DNA from: Firmicutes bacterium HGW-Firmicutes-9
GTDB lineage: Bacteria; Bacillota; Clostridia; Christensenellales; CAG-138
Assembly: GCA_002841395.1 (NCBI GenBank)
Contig: PGZM01000003.1
Span: 256,554 to 320,553, forward strand
DNA length: 64,000 bases
Direction: 5' to 3'
Part shown: one piece after another, positions 9,189-17,686 of the stretch
Layout: each line of letters begins with the position of its first letter
Numbering within the stretch: position 1 is the stretch's first letter
The notes under the pieces: generated by a model
Told to the model about the DNA's origin: nothing
What the model saw: only the letters and a program-made list of their open reading frames with translations
Databases searched by the model: none
Made by a program: the position numbers and the translations under genes

Positions 9189-10454
9189 CTACTTCATGCC
9201 GCGGATGATGCGGTTTGCTTCGGCGTAGATCCGCGCGGGATCTTCGCCGATGAAGAATTCGCCCTTTTCATAGAGCACCTTGCCCGCGATCATCACCAGC
9301 GCGACGTTTTGCTTGCTGCCGCTGTAGACGATGTTCTTTTCGATGTTGTTCAGCGGCTGCATGTTTGGCTGCTGCAGGTCGATCAGGATCAAGTCCGCCT
9401 GCTTGCCGACGGCGAGATAATCGCAATCGTCAAACCCGCAGGCATACGCGCCGTTTCGGCAGGCCATAGCGAGCACATCTATCGCATCCACCGCTTCCGC
9501 GCCGTGCTCCAGCTTTTGCAGTCCGGTTGTGAGGAACATTTCGCGGAAGAAGTCGAGGCAGTTGTTGCTCGCGGCGCCGTCGGTGCCGATGGCGACCGGG
9601 ATGCCGCGTTTGAGATATTCGTAGACGGGAGCGACGCCGCTTGCGAGTTTGGTATTGGAGCCGGGGCAGGTGATGACACTCATCTTGCGCGCCTGCATGA
9701 TCTCCATCTCGCGCTCGGAGACGTGCACGCAATGATATCCGCCGCCGCCGTAGTTAAACAAACCGAGAGAGTCGAGATACTCGATCGTGCGCATGCCGCT
9801 ATGGGCGATGCAATGCTCCACCTCTGCGCGGGTTTCGTTCAGGTGGGTGTAAAACGGCTGCTTGAGTTGCTGCACGAGCTCCGAAAGATCGCGCATCAGC
9901 GGCTCACTGCTCGTGTATTCCGCATGGAACCCGAGACGATAGGAGATCAGCGGGTTGAGCTTGGAAAACTTCGCGTACTCATCCGCAGTTTCCTGCGCGC
10001 TTCCGCCGTAATCGTTCGCGCAGCCGACCAGCGCCGCGCGAAAACCCGTGTCGATGGCGGCCTGTGCGATGCTCTCACGCGCGAAATACATGTCGAACAT
10101 CATCGTGATGCCGCTCGTGAGATATTCCATGATCGCGAGCTTGGTCAGCACATAGACGTCGTCCGGCGTGAGCTGCGCCTCCTTGGGGAACACCTGCTCC
10201 GTGAGCCACCGCTGCAGGGGCAGATCATCCGCCATAGAGCGCAAAAATGTCATGCCGCTGTGCGTATGCGCGTTTTTAAAGCCCGGCATGATCAGGTTGC
10301 CGTGGCAGTCGACCTCGCGGTCAAACGGGCCTTCGGCGCCGCCCGAGGCGCCGAGCGAGACGATGCGCCCGCCGGAGACGACGAGCTCGCCCTCAAACAA
10401 CTGAGTGCATCCGTCCAGCGGAAGAATTCTTGCATTGTAAAATCTTATTTTCAT
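9189..10454 (-). CDS. Amidohydrolase, 5-methylthioadenosine/S-adenosylhomocysteine deaminase type
   Basis: This is a 421-residue member of the metal-dependent amidohydrolase superfamily. Visible landmarks are the composite N- and C-terminal beta sandwich, the metal-binding 'GFKNAHTHSG', 'GFHAEYTSS', 'THLNETRAEVEHC', 'HCVHVSEREME' and the late 'IGTDGAASNN' with its metal-binding Asp. The family deaminates methylthioadenosine, SAH or related purines (MtaD) or acts as an aminohydrolase of the SsnA/TrzN type, so the substrate call is approximate. It is the first gene of a minus-strand pair with a GNAT gene. No Shine-Dalgarno site precedes the ATG; instead a -10 hexamer ends 6 nt before it, suggesting a leaderless mRNA. 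Confidence 0.8.
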   Translation of the reverse strand: MKIRFYNARILPLDGCTQLFEGELVVSGGRIVSLGASGGAEGPFDREVDCHGNLIMPGFKNAHTHSGMTFLRSMADDLPLQRWLTEQVFPKEAQLTPDDVYVLTKLAIMEYLTSGITMMFDMYFARESIAQAAIDTGFRAALVGCANDYGGSAQETADEYAKFSKLNPLISYRLGFHAEYTSSEPLMRDLSELVQQLKQPFYTHLNETRAEVEHCIAHSGMRTIEYLDSLGLFNYGGGGYHCVHVSEREMEIMQARKMSVITCPGSNTKLASGVAPVYEYLKRGIPVAIGTDGAASNNCLDFFREMFLTTGLQKLEHGAEAVDAIDVLAMACRNGAYACGFDDCDYLAVGKQADLILIDLQQPNMQPLNNIEKNIVYSGSKQNVALVMIAGKVLYEKGEFFIGEDPARIYAEANRIIRGMK

Positions 10455-10460
10455 GGGATC

Positions 10461-10490
10461 ATTCTACCATAGGCTGTGGCGGGAATCCAA
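10461..10490 (-). promoter_or_regulatory. Promoter of the amidohydrolase gene, leaderless type
   Basis: On the minus strand, TTGGAT is followed after 18 nt by TAGAAT, then the 6 nt 'gatccc', then the ATG at 10454. Transcription would be expected to start at or next to the A of the start codon. There is no Shine-Dalgarno sequence. Confidence 0.5.
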
Positions 10491-10625
10491 CGGAAGATCG
10501 CGCGAAAAGCGCGTTTCTTTTTGTGCGGACACGTTCATCAACATTCTATCGGATCGTGCCGCTTTTTATTGGAGCGTGTCACGAGAATGTTACAAAATGG
10601 GACGTCCACAAGAAGTGAATTGTGC

Positions 10626-10631
10626 TACAAT
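10626..10631 (+). promoter_or_regulatory. Extended -10 element upstream of the Sir2 gene
   Basis: TACAAT preceded by TGC (extended -10) lies about 100 nt before the Sir2 start. The -35 region is poor. The surrounding 'gaattgtgctacaat' resembles the direct repeats at 37361 and 37402. Confidence 0.4.
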
Positions 10632-10734
10632 ATATGTAAGTCAAGCATACTATCACATCGTTGCCTTTCGGCTTGTCAACTTGGGCTTCAAGCTCTGCCT
10701 GATCTCGTTCACTTGAACAGGAAAGCGTGAAAAC

Positions 10735-11502
10735 ATGATTAACACAAGCGAGTTACCGAAAATAGAGGAACTGCGCAGGATTCTTGCGCACTCCGGCAGG
10801 ACGGTATTTCTCGGCGGCGCGGGCACGTCCACCGAGAGCGGCATACCGGATTTTCGTTCCAGCGACGGGGTTTTTGCGGCCATACGGGACTACGGCTTTC
10901 CGCCGGAGACGCTGTTGAGCCGCTCTTTCTTTCTCAAGCATACGGAAACATTTTTCGACTATTACCGCAAATTTCTATTGTACCCGGACGCGCAACCAAA
11001 CGATTGCCACCGCGCGCTGGCGAAGATGGAACGGGAGGGGACTCTCTCCGCCGTCATCACGCAGAACATCGACGGGTTGCATCAGAAGGCAGGCAGCAAG
11101 GCGGTGCTGGAACTGCACGGCAGCGCACACCGCAACCGCTGCATGCGGTGCGATCGATCGTTTACCATGAAAGACATCATGGAGAAAACGGGCATCCCGA
11201 CCTGCGGCTGCGGCGGCACAATCAAGCCGGACGTGGTGCTCTACGAAGAGCCGCTCAACGAAAAGCTGCTGCAAAACGCGGTCGCGCACATGCACAAGGC
11301 GGATACGCTGATCATCGGCGGCACATCGCTCGCGGTCTATCCTGCGGCGGGGCTTGTGGACTATTTTCACGGGAGGAATCTCATTGTCATCAATCTCGGC
11401 AAGACGAGCCGGACGGGCAGCGCGACGCTGACGATCTCTGCGCCAATCGGCGAAGTCATGCGTGCGGCCGTGCTGGAAAAGCAGCTTGCGAAGATGGCGT
11501 AA
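10735..11502 (+). CDS. Sir2 family NAD-dependent protein deacylase
   Basis: This 255-residue protein has all the sirtuin landmarks: 'GGAGTSTESGIPDFRS' (residues 27-42) binding NAD, 'TQNIDGLHQKAG' (109-120), the catalytic His128 in 'ELHGSAH', a zinc site formed by Cys136, Cys139, Cys157 and Cys159, and 'IGGTSLAVYPAAGL'. The second zinc pair is Cys-Gly-Cys rather than the usual CxxC. The enzyme removes acyl groups from lysine using NAD, giving O-acyl-ADP-ribose. It is a single gene with its own extended -10 promoter. The ribosome binding site is modest (AGGAAAG). Confidence 0.9.
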   Translation: MINTSELPKIEELRRILAHSGRTVFLGGAGTSTESGIPDFRSSDGVFAAIRDYGFPPETLLSRSFFLKHTETFFDYYRKFLLYPDAQPNDCHRALAKMEREGTLSAVITQNIDGLHQKAGSKAVLELHGSAHRNRCMRCDRSFTMKDIMEKTGIPTCGCGGTIKPDVVLYEEPLNEKLLQNAVAHMHKADTLIIGGTSLAVYPAAGLVDYFHGRNLIVINLGKTSRTGSATLTISAPIGEVMRAAVLEKQLAKMA

Positions 11503-11535
11503 ATCTAAAGAACCATAGGCAAACAGCACCTATTG

Positions 11536-11565
11536 CCTCACCGCAAATCGCGGTGGGGCGTTGTT
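11536..11565 (+). terminator. Possible terminator of the Sir2 gene
   Basis: The stem 'caccgc' / 'gcggtg' with loop 'aaatc' is followed by GGGGCGTTGTT, a weak T tract. Confidence 0.4.
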
Positions 11566-11602
11566 ATACGTGTGATTCATACTCCGTTCACACATTGTTT
11601 GA

Positions 11603-11631
11603 TTGAACGCACTATGTCCGCATGATAAAAT
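11603..11631 (+). promoter_or_regulatory. Promoter of the mreB-like gene
   Basis: TTGAAC (11603-11608), a 17-nt spacer and TAAAAT (11626-11631) form a good sigma-A promoter, with TGA directly before the -10 (extended -10). Confidence 0.6.
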
Positions 11632-11691
11632 TGATTGATATCATAGGACTTATGTGTCCGGGTGGATCACGCGAAAGCAGGTTATATAAGA

Positions 11692-12729
11692 ATGGGTTTG
11701 TTTGATACGTCCGACATTGGAATCGACCTCGGCACCTCCTCCACGCTGGTGTTTGTCAAAGGCAAGGGGGTTGTGCTCAAGGAGCCTTCCGTCGTCGCGC
11801 TGGAGCGCGTGACGGGGCGCATTGTCGCAATTGGCGAGGATGCGCGCAAGATGATGGGACGCGAACCCGCGGACACCGTCGTCATTCGTCCGCTGCGCGA
11901 CGGCGTCATCAACAACTTTGACGTTACGGCGCGAATGCTGCGCTATTTCTTTCAAAAAGTGGTTGGTACGCGCCTTCTGTACCGTCCGCGCGCGGTGGTC
12001 TGCATTCCGTCCGGCGTGACGGAGGCGGAGAAGCGCTGCGTGATCGAGGCCTCGGACGAGGCGGGCGCGCGCTATACGTATCTCATCGAGGAGCCGATTG
12101 CGGCCGCCATCGGCGCGGGCATCGACATCAACGAGCCGACGGGGCATATGGTGCTCGACATTGGCGGCGGAACAACGGATATCGCGGTGATTTCGCATGG
12201 CGCAACGGTGATCTCCGACTCCATCAAGATGGCGGGAGACAAGTTTGACGACGCCGTGCGCCGCTATATGAAGCGCAAGCACAGCCTCTATATCGGCGAA
12301 CGCAACGCCGAGGATATCAAGATCGCCTACGGGCGCGCGCATACGGAAAAAGAGCAGCGTGTGATCGAAGTTCGCGGCAGAAGCGTGGTCACGGGACTGC
12401 CGGAGGCGATACCGATCGGCACAAACGAGATGGTGGAGGCGCTCAGCGAACCGCTGGGAGCCATCATGGAACGCGTGCGCGGGCTTCTGGAGCGCACACC
12501 GCCGGAGCTCGTGAAGGACATTGCGAGCACGGGCATCGTGGTCACGGGCGGCGGCGCGCTGCTGGCTGGCTTTGACCGCTATGTGACGGAGCGCACAAGC
12601 GTGCCTTGCCGCATCGCAGAGGACCCGATCTCCTGCGTGGCGCTCGGAACCGGACGTGTGCTGGACGACCTGAAGAAATACAACGCCGCGATCTATGACT
12701 ATCGGCGCGGCGAATATTACGACGGCTGA
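11692..12729 (+). CDS. MreB/Mbl-type rod shape-determining actin homologue
   Basis: This is a 345-residue bacterial actin. ATP-site motifs are 'GIDLGTSSTLVF' (phosphate 1), 'VLDIGGGTTDIAVIS' (phosphate 2) and 'VVTGGGALLAGFDRY' (adenosine), with 'EEPIAAAIGAGI' between. MreB family proteins polymerise under the membrane and guide the wall elongation complex. It lies alone, not in an mreBCD operon, so it may be an Mbl/MreBH-like paralogue. I chose the ATG at 11692; a GTG at 11662 would add ten residues that do not look like the family. The neighbours downstream are wall enzymes. Confidence 0.85.
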   Translation: MGLFDTSDIGIDLGTSSTLVFVKGKGVVLKEPSVVALERVTGRIVAIGEDARKMMGREPADTVVIRPLRDGVINNFDVTARMLRYFFQKVVGTRLLYRPRAVVCIPSGVTEAEKRCVIEASDEAGARYTYLIEEPIAAAIGAGIDINEPTGHMVLDIGGGTTDIAVISHGATVISDSIKMAGDKFDDAVRRYMKRKHSLYIGERNAEDIKIAYGRAHTEKEQRVIEVRGRSVVTGLPEAIPIGTNEMVEALSEPLGAIMERVRGLLERTPPELVKDIASTGIVVTGGGALLAGFDRYVTERTSVPCRIAEDPISCVALGTGRVLDDLKKYNAAIYDYRRGEYYDG

Positions 12730-12751
12730 AGGCAAACAACGGTTTCGTTAC

Positions 12752-12784
12752 ACCATCGGGTGTTGAAAACCCGACATGGTTTTG
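12752..12784 (+). terminator. Terminator of the mreB-like gene
   Basis: The stem 'accatcgggt' / 'acccg(ac)atggt' has a 2-nt bulge, a 7-nt loop, and a short T tract. Confidence 0.5.
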
Positions 12785-12837
12785 CCGCCGGATTTAATGA
12801 TTCTTAAAAAATAGTTCAACGCAATGACACGATTGCT

Positions 12838-12846
12838 TGCTATACT
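12838..12846 (+). promoter_or_regulatory. Extended -10 promoter of the NlpC/P60 gene
   Basis: TGCTATACT (TGn plus TATACT at 12841-12846) gives a start near 12853. A possible -35 TTCAAC at 12815 is 20 nt away, so the extended -10 probably dominates. The resulting leader is about 135 nt. Confidence 0.5.
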
Positions 12847-12874
12847 CATCATGGTAAAAATCCGGTTACGGTCG

Positions 12875-12982
12875 GCAGAGGCTTCTGCCGTACTGTAAAA
12901 ATGTGATGGATTGCTGATTCAGCATGACACATGATTTGGATGGAAAGGCTGCGGAACATGGATTCCGCAAGCCGAAAGGAGT
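12875..12982 (+). promoter_or_regulatory. Structured 5' leader with three hairpins before the NlpC/P60 gene
   Basis: Three stem-loops follow each other. The first is a perfect 7-bp stem 'cggcaga' / 'tctgccg' with loop 'ggct'. The second is an imperfect stem with outer arms 'atgtg' / 'cacat' and an inner 'gctg' / 'cagc' helix. The third is 'ggctgcggaa' / 'ttccgcaagcc' with one bulged base, ending just before the AAAGGAG ribosome binding site. It does not match the conserved sequences I know for the c-di-AMP (ydaO) or c-di-GMP riboswitches. Confidence 0.45.
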
Positions 12983-12988
12983 CTAAAC

Positions 12989-15367
12989 GTGCAAACGGAT
13001 CCCCGTAAAGATCAAAAGCACGCGCAGGCAAAATCTGCGCATCATCCTTCTTCTAAAAAGAGCTCCGCGTCGAAGAAAAGCGCCGCGGGCTCTTCGCACG
13101 CACACAGCGATAAATACCGCGACGAGTATACAGGCGAAAAGAAAGCAAAACATACGCAGTTGCCTTCCCGACCCGACGAACGGCGCGGGGACAGACCCGT
13201 GAAGAAGTCGCATCCGGAAAAGGGCGCTGTGATGCAGGAGCGCGATATGCGAAAATCGCGCGACTCCGGCGAATATCGCGCGGGGCACGCGTCAAAACAC
13301 GCATCAAAACCCGCGAGGAACGCATATGACGCGCGCTATGTGCAACCTAACCTGCCGAAAAAGAAGAAAAAGAAGTTTAAGTTCAAACGCTTTTTCAAAA
13401 ACCTTGGCAGGGAGATTGCAGCGTTCGGCGCGAAGCTTGTCGAGGTGGAAGAACATCCCGTCGAGCAGACGGCGTTTGCGCAAACTCCCGGAATGAACGA
13501 TTTTGGCTTTTCGCAAGGCCAGCCGTTGTTTGACAAACCGGCAAAGAGCAGCCAGACTGCGAAACCGCAGCTGCCTATCGCGGCGAAAAACATCCTCGCA
13601 AAAACCAAGAAAGTATTGCTCTCCGGTGTGCGGTTTGTCGCGCGCGGCATCTATATCGGCGTAAGAAAGTTCTACGCGTTCTTGATGAAGCTGCCGCAAC
13701 GCACGCTGCTCATCGGCAGCGGCGCATTCGGGCTTGTGCTGATTACGGTCGTCGTGCTGGCAATCGCCCTGCCGGGGAAATCCTCGCAAGCGGATCAGGG
13801 CGAGCAGCTCGCGGCGTTTGCCGCGCTCGATTCCCAGCAGACCGCGCTGGAAAGCGCGACGCTCGACGGCATGCAGCCGGGCGACCTCACCGCGGATGGC
13901 ACATTGGTCACGAACACCGAAAATACGGTCGATTCGCAGATCAATGCAATCACGGACTCTTCTATAACAGATGTAACCCAAACCGGACCTGTTCTGACGG
14001 GAGAGGTAAAAGCGGGCGACAACGGCGAAATCGTCACAACGATTCAGAAGCGCTTGATGGAGCTTGGCTACATGGACTCCGACGAACCGACGCAGCACTT
14101 CGGTCCGCTGACCCAGAGCGCGCTCAAGAGTTTCCAGCGGCATAACGGCCTTGGCGACGACGGCATCTGCGGCGTAGTGACGTTCGATATGCTCATGAAT
14201 GAGGATTCAAAGGTCTACGTCATGCAGCTGGGCGATACCGGCCCGGATGTCGAGGGCGTGCAGCAACGCCTCTATGAGCTCGGTTATCTGGATAACAAAG
14301 CAAACATTCAGGGCGTCTTTGGCGAAAAGACCGAGGCCGCCGCGAAGGAATTCCAGAAGAAGAACGACCTCAAAGCAGACGGCAAGGTTGGCTCCAAGAC
14401 GCTGGAAATGTTGTACGGCGAAGATGTCGTCAGCAACGCCTTTACCCTCGGCGACGAGAACCAGGTTATCAAGGACTGCCAGACCGCGCTCAAGAAGCTC
14501 GGCTATGTCACATTCAAGCCCGACGGCGTGATGGGTAAGGCGACGGTCTCCGCGATCAAAGCCTTCCAGCAGGCAAACGGCCTGACGAGAGACGGCGCGC
14601 TCGGCCCTGTCACGCGCGATATGATCCTCTCCGGCGAAGCGCAGGAGATGGTCATGCAGATTGGCGACTACGGCACCGATGTTAAAAACATGCAGACGCG
14701 TCTTGCTAAGCTCAACTACCTATCCAGCGCGAACGCGACCGGATACTTCGGCGAGATCACGGAAGACGCGGTCAAGGCGTTCCAGAAGCGCGCCGGTCTG
14801 ACGGCGGACGGCAAGGTTGGCGGCGTTACGCTGACCATGATGAACTCCTCCAGCGCGAAGAAGGCGGCGACGCTGCCCTCCACGAAGAAGGAGACCAAGA
14901 CCAGTTCCAGCTCATCGAGCAGCTCCAGCAGTTCCAGCAGCAGCTCCAGCAGCTCGTCCAGCAGCGTTTCCGATAAGTACGGCGTCGAAAAGCTGATCGC
15001 ACTAGCCGAGAGCAAGATCGGCAGCAAATACGTCCGCGGCGCAAAAGGCCCGAACTCGTTTGACTGCTCCGGCTTCGTCTACTGGTGCCTGAAAAACGCT
15101 GGTGTAAGCACGAGCTACATGACATCGAGCATGTGGCGCTCGACCTCCCGCTTCTCGCGCTTTACAGACATGGGCTCGATCCAGCGTGGAGACATCCTCG
15201 TCTTCTCCGGCGATTCCGATGGTGCGGGTCACGTTGGCATCTACATCGGCGGCGGCAAGATGGTTGACGCGAGCTCTTCGGAAGGACAGGTTCGCCAGTC
15301 CTCCTCGGTACTCAAGTCCGGCGGATATTGGGAACGCCACTTTGTCTGCGCTTATCGCGTATTCTAA
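12989..15367 (+). CDS. Membrane-anchored NlpC/P60 endopeptidase with peptidoglycan-binding repeats
   Basis: This 792-residue protein starts at a GTG (12989) 7 nt after AAAGGAG. The first 240 or so residues are very basic and rich in Lys, Ser, His and Arg, with a poly-Lys stretch near 125-135. A single transmembrane helix (about 243-263) makes this long N-terminus cytoplasmic. Outside lie four peptidoglycan-binding-1 repeats ('IQKRLMELGYM', 'VQQRLYELGYLD', 'CQTALKKLGYV', 'MQTRLAKLNYLS'), a poly-Ser linker, and a C-terminal NlpC/P60 domain with catalytic Cys693 in 'FDCSGFVYWC' and His748 in 'GHVGIYIGGG'. The family cuts peptide stems of peptidoglycan. The L,D-transpeptidase gene follows on the same strand. 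Confidence 0.9.
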   Translation: MQTDPRKDQKHAQAKSAHHPSSKKSSASKKSAAGSSHAHSDKYRDEYTGEKKAKHTQLPSRPDERRGDRPVKKSHPEKGAVMQERDMRKSRDSGEYRAGHASKHASKPARNAYDARYVQPNLPKKKKKKFKFKRFFKNLGREIAAFGAKLVEVEEHPVEQTAFAQTPGMNDFGFSQGQPLFDKPAKSSQTAKPQLPIAAKNILAKTKKVLLSGVRFVARGIYIGVRKFYAFLMKLPQRTLLIGSGAFGLVLITVVVLAIALPGKSSQADQGEQLAAFAALDSQQTALESATLDGMQPGDLTADGTLVTNTENTVDSQINAITDSSITDVTQTGPVLTGEVKAGDNGEIVTTIQKRLMELGYMDSDEPTQHFGPLTQSALKSFQRHNGLGDDGICGVVTFDMLMNEDSKVYVMQLGDTGPDVEGVQQRLYELGYLDNKANIQGVFGEKTEAAAKEFQKKNDLKADGKVGSKTLEMLYGEDVVSNAFTLGDENQVIKDCQTALKKLGYVTFKPDGVMGKATVSAIKAFQQANGLTRDGALGPVTRDMILSGEAQEMVMQIGDYGTDVKNMQTRLAKLNYLSSANATGYFGEITEDAVKAFQKRAGLTADGKVGGVTLTMMNSSSAKKAATLPSTKKETKTSSSSSSSSSSSSSSSSSSSSSVSDKYGVEKLIALAESKIGSKYVRGAKGPNSFDCSGFVYWCLKNAGVSTSYMTSSMWRSTSRFSRFTDMGSIQRGDILVFSGDSDGAGHVGIYIGGGKMVDASSSEGQVRQSSSVLKSGGYWERHFVCAYRVF

Positions 15368-15384
15368 AGTAAACAAAACAACAT

Positions 15385-15417
15385 ATGCGCGGGAACGGAT
15401 GACACCCTCCCGCGCAT
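15385..15417 (+). other. Inverted repeat between the NlpC/P60 and L,D-transpeptidase genes
   Basis: The 10-bp arms 'atgcgcggga' / 'tcccgcgcat' surround a 13-nt loop, with no T tract after them. It may be a weak terminator, a processing site or an mRNA stabiliser. Confidence 0.4.
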
Positions 15418-15469
15418 CTGTATATCCAAACAGGTTCTATTCAAAAGATCAGCGAAAGGATTTCACAGT

Positions 15470-16552
15470 ATGCGGAGAATTGCGAGCCTACTCATTGCGG
15501 CGGTCACGCTGTTTTCCGTTTTGCTCATGCCGGGGCGCGCGCAGGCGCAGGACGAACTCAAAAACACGGACCCCGACAAGTATTACATCCTGTTGGATCT
15601 GCGAAACCAGATCGTCACCGTATTTGAACGGGACGAGAGCGGCGAATATACCAAGGTTGTGCGGCGGTTTCTTTGCGCCAGCGGCCGAACGGATGTAGAC
15701 GAGGCGGATCCCGAGGATGAAGCGACACCGACGCCGCGCGGCATCTGGAAGATCGGTGGACGGGAGCGGTTTGGCAAGTTTGCAAACTTCAGCAGCTCCT
15801 ATGCGCGCTATTGGGTGCAGATTGTCGGCAGCATTTATTTTCACTCGATTCTGTTCACCAAGCGGGACATCAACGCGATGAACCGACAGGCGTTCAATGA
15901 CATGGGCAACAAGGTTTCCCACGGGTGCGTGCGGCTGTATGTCGAGGATGCGCGCTGGCTCTATTACTACGCCTGTCCCGGCACGACGATCGAGATCAGC
16001 GCGAGCGAACCCAGCCAGAGAGACCTCAAGCGCGCGCTGAAGACAAAGCTTTCGTTCTCCGACTATAACGCGTTCCAAAAGACGATTGTGGACGAAACCG
16101 ACGAGCTGCCGAACCCGCGCGTTTGGGTCACGGTGGAAGGCGCGCGCCTGAGAAAAGGCAGCGGCAGTGCGTTTGACAGCGTCGCGCGACTGCAGGTCGG
16201 CGATGAGCTGGAAGTGCTGATCGAGAGCGAAGTCTGGGTCAAGGTGCGCTACGGCAAAAAGGAAGGTTATGTCCTGCGCGGGCATATCAGCTATCAGCAG
16301 GGCGTGATGGATACAAGACCGGATGCGGACGTGCTCAAGACGACGGAGTGGCTCTATGCGGAGCCGAGCCTCGACGCAACGCAGCTCGTCAAAGCGCCCG
16401 CACGCGTCTCTGTGCAGGTGCTGGAGACGACGGAGGACGGTTGGAAGAAGATCGTCTACCAGAACGTGACGGGATATGTCAAACCCAATCGCATCGTGAA
16501 GGATTGGGGCGTCATCATAGAGGGTTATGAGCCGCAGGCAGTGGAGCCATAA
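15470..16552 (+). CDS. L,D-transpeptidase (YkuD domain) with SH3 domains
   Basis: This 360-residue exported protein has a signal peptide (residues 1-26, cut near 'GRAQAQ'). The YkuD catalytic domain covers about 35-185, with 'IYFHSILF' and the active-site 'SHGCVRL' containing Cys153. Two SH3-like domains follow (about 220-285 and 295-350: 'VEGARLRKGSG', 'VKVRYGKKEGYV', 'EDGWKKIVYQNVTGYV'). Such enzymes make 3-3 cross-links in peptidoglycan or attach proteins to it, and the SH3 modules bind wall peptides. AGGAT precedes the ATG. It probably works on the same wall substrate as the NlpC/P60 protein upstream. Confidence 0.9.
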   Translation: MRRIASLLIAAVTLFSVLLMPGRAQAQDELKNTDPDKYYILLDLRNQIVTVFERDESGEYTKVVRRFLCASGRTDVDEADPEDEATPTPRGIWKIGGRERFGKFANFSSSYARYWVQIVGSIYFHSILFTKRDINAMNRQAFNDMGNKVSHGCVRLYVEDARWLYYYACPGTTIEISASEPSQRDLKRALKTKLSFSDYNAFQKTIVDETDELPNPRVWVTVEGARLRKGSGSAFDSVARLQVGDELEVLIESEVWVKVRYGKKEGYVLRGHISYQQGVMDTRPDADVLKTTEWLYAEPSLDATQLVKAPARVSVQVLETTEDGWKKIVYQNVTGYVKPNRIVKDWGVIIEGYEPQAVEP

Positions 16553-16575
16553 CAAACAAAAAAGCAAACGCAAAC

Positions 16576-16600
16576 AAAAGGCGCGGGTTACCGCGCCTTT
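16576..16600. terminator. Rho-independent terminator between convergent genes
   Basis: The perfect stem 'aaaggcgcgg' / 'ccgcgccttt' with loop 'gtta' ends the L,D-transpeptidase gene and may also act on the opposite strand. Confidence 0.75.
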
Positions 16601-16662
16601 GCTGTATTTGAGTTTCAGTTATTGAATCTTGCCTTGGTATATCTTGATTTAGCAGAATATAA

Positions 16663-17574
16663 TTATTTCTTGTCTTCGTACCAGAAGGATTCCGGTAAGA
16701 GGATGTTGCTCTGCGCCTGCTCTCCGGAGAACAGCTTGATAGCTTCCGTAAAGCACATCTCTCCGGCGCGTTCCAGATCTGCGCCCGTCGCATACACAAG
16801 AATCGGCGAAAGTTTCTGCAATAAATCCGCATCCGAACCCGCCGAGAACACCTCGATGTCATCGCGTCCAAGACTGGCTAAAACATCCGCAGCTGCGATC
16901 GCCAGTTCGCCGGTTTCTGCAAAGACTGCGTCCAGCATGCCCGGAAAATATCGCGCGAGGGTTTCGTTGAGCCAGTCGGTCAACGGAATCTCGCTGGTTG
17001 CGGCAAAGTATTCTTCTTTTGCGAAGATCAGGCCGGATGCTTTCTGCTCCGACCAGAGCGTGTGGACGGGGCTGGTCTCGTCCGAGAACAGTCCGATCAG
17101 GCGCACAGGAGCGAGATGCGGCGGGTAGGCGAGCGCGCTATCCAGCGCGAGCTTCGGCGCGCTAGAAGCGTCGTAGCCAAGATAGGGAATAGTAGAAACA
17201 CTCTGCCCGCTTGCTGCAAATGCATAGACGGGGAAGTCGACCTGCGGCAGTGTCTGCTCTGTGCCGGAAAGATACACGATTGCGACGGTATCGTCCTTCG
17301 CTTCATATGCGGCAAGCGCCTTGTTGCCGCCGCTGACCGGCTCTATCGTGATGCCGGAATCCGCTGCGGCCTGCTCTATGCCGGACAAGAACGCAGCGGC
17401 ATCATCCGCGCCGAAGACTGCGATGATGCGCGGCGTTTCCGGCGTGGGAGAGGGCGCTGGCGTTGCGTTCGATGCTTGCGCGGAAAATTGCGCGGGCGTT
17501 GAATCCGCGCCGCCGGAACAGGCGACGAGCGAGAATAAAAGCATCATACAGATCAAAACAGCAAATCGTTTCAT
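16663..17574 (-). CDS. Lipoprotein resembling periplasmic sugar/BMP-type binding proteins
   Basis: This is a 303-residue lipoprotein. The signal peptide ends in the lipobox 'SLVAC' with Cys19, followed by a Pro/Thr/Ala linker ('ATPAPSPTPETP'). The rest looks like a type I periplasmic binding fold: 'IIAVFGADDAAAFLSGIEQAA', alternating beta/alpha segments, and 'FAETGELAIAAADVLASLGRDDIEVFSAG' near the C-terminus. No transporter genes adjoin it, so it may be a sensor or an orphan binding protein. The frame is open further upstream to 17715, but the signal peptide fixes the start at 17574. A -10 element ends 6 nt before this ATG, so the mRNA may be leaderless. Confidence 0.7.
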   Translation of the reverse strand: MKRFAVLICMMLLFSLVACSGGADSTPAQFSAQASNATPAPSPTPETPRIIAVFGADDAAAFLSGIEQAAADSGITIEPVSGGNKALAAYEAKDDTVAIVYLSGTEQTLPQVDFPVYAFAASGQSVSTIPYLGYDASSAPKLALDSALAYPPHLAPVRLIGLFSDETSPVHTLWSEQKASGLIFAKEEYFAATSEIPLTDWLNETLARYFPGMLDAVFAETGELAIAAADVLASLGRDDIEVFSAGSDADLLQKLSPILVYATGADLERAGEMCFTEAIKLFSGEQAQSNILLPESFWYEDKK

Positions 17575-17580
17575 GCGCCT

Positions 17581-17590
17581 AGTATAGCAC
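17581..17590 (-). promoter_or_regulatory. Extended -10 promoter of the lipoprotein gene, leaderless type
   Basis: On the minus strand TGCTATACT is followed by 'aggcgc' (6 nt) and the ATG at 17574. The -35 region is not recognisable; the TGn motif would compensate. Confidence 0.5.
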
Positions 17591-17632
17591 GGCCAGAACA
17601 CGTGTGCGTAGTAGCGCGCGTGAATTTCGCGT

Positions 17633-17668
17633 AAAAAAAACCGCCGCGATAAGATCGCGGCGGTTTTG
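17633..17668 (-). terminator. Terminator of the LCP gene
   Basis: Read on the minus strand, a 9-bp GC-rich stem ('ccgccgcga' / 'tcgcggcgg') with a 5-nt loop is followed by T8. It lies directly after the stop of the LCP gene at 17687. Confidence 0.85.
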
Positions 17669-17686
17669 TGTAAGTGGATGTAAGTG

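Noticed and set aside
9309..10472. 387-codon plus-strand frame opposite the amidohydrolase gene
   Set aside because: It is a shadow of a gene with conserved metal-binding motifs, with no ribosome binding site.
11650..12735. 361-codon minus-strand frame opposite the mreB-like gene
   Set aside because: It is antisense to a certain gene, and the composition (Arg/His/Ala-rich) is that of a shadow frame.
12875..12982. c-di-AMP (ydaO) riboswitch before the NlpC/P60 gene
   Set aside because: The context is suggestive, but the conserved core sequences of that riboswitch are not present.
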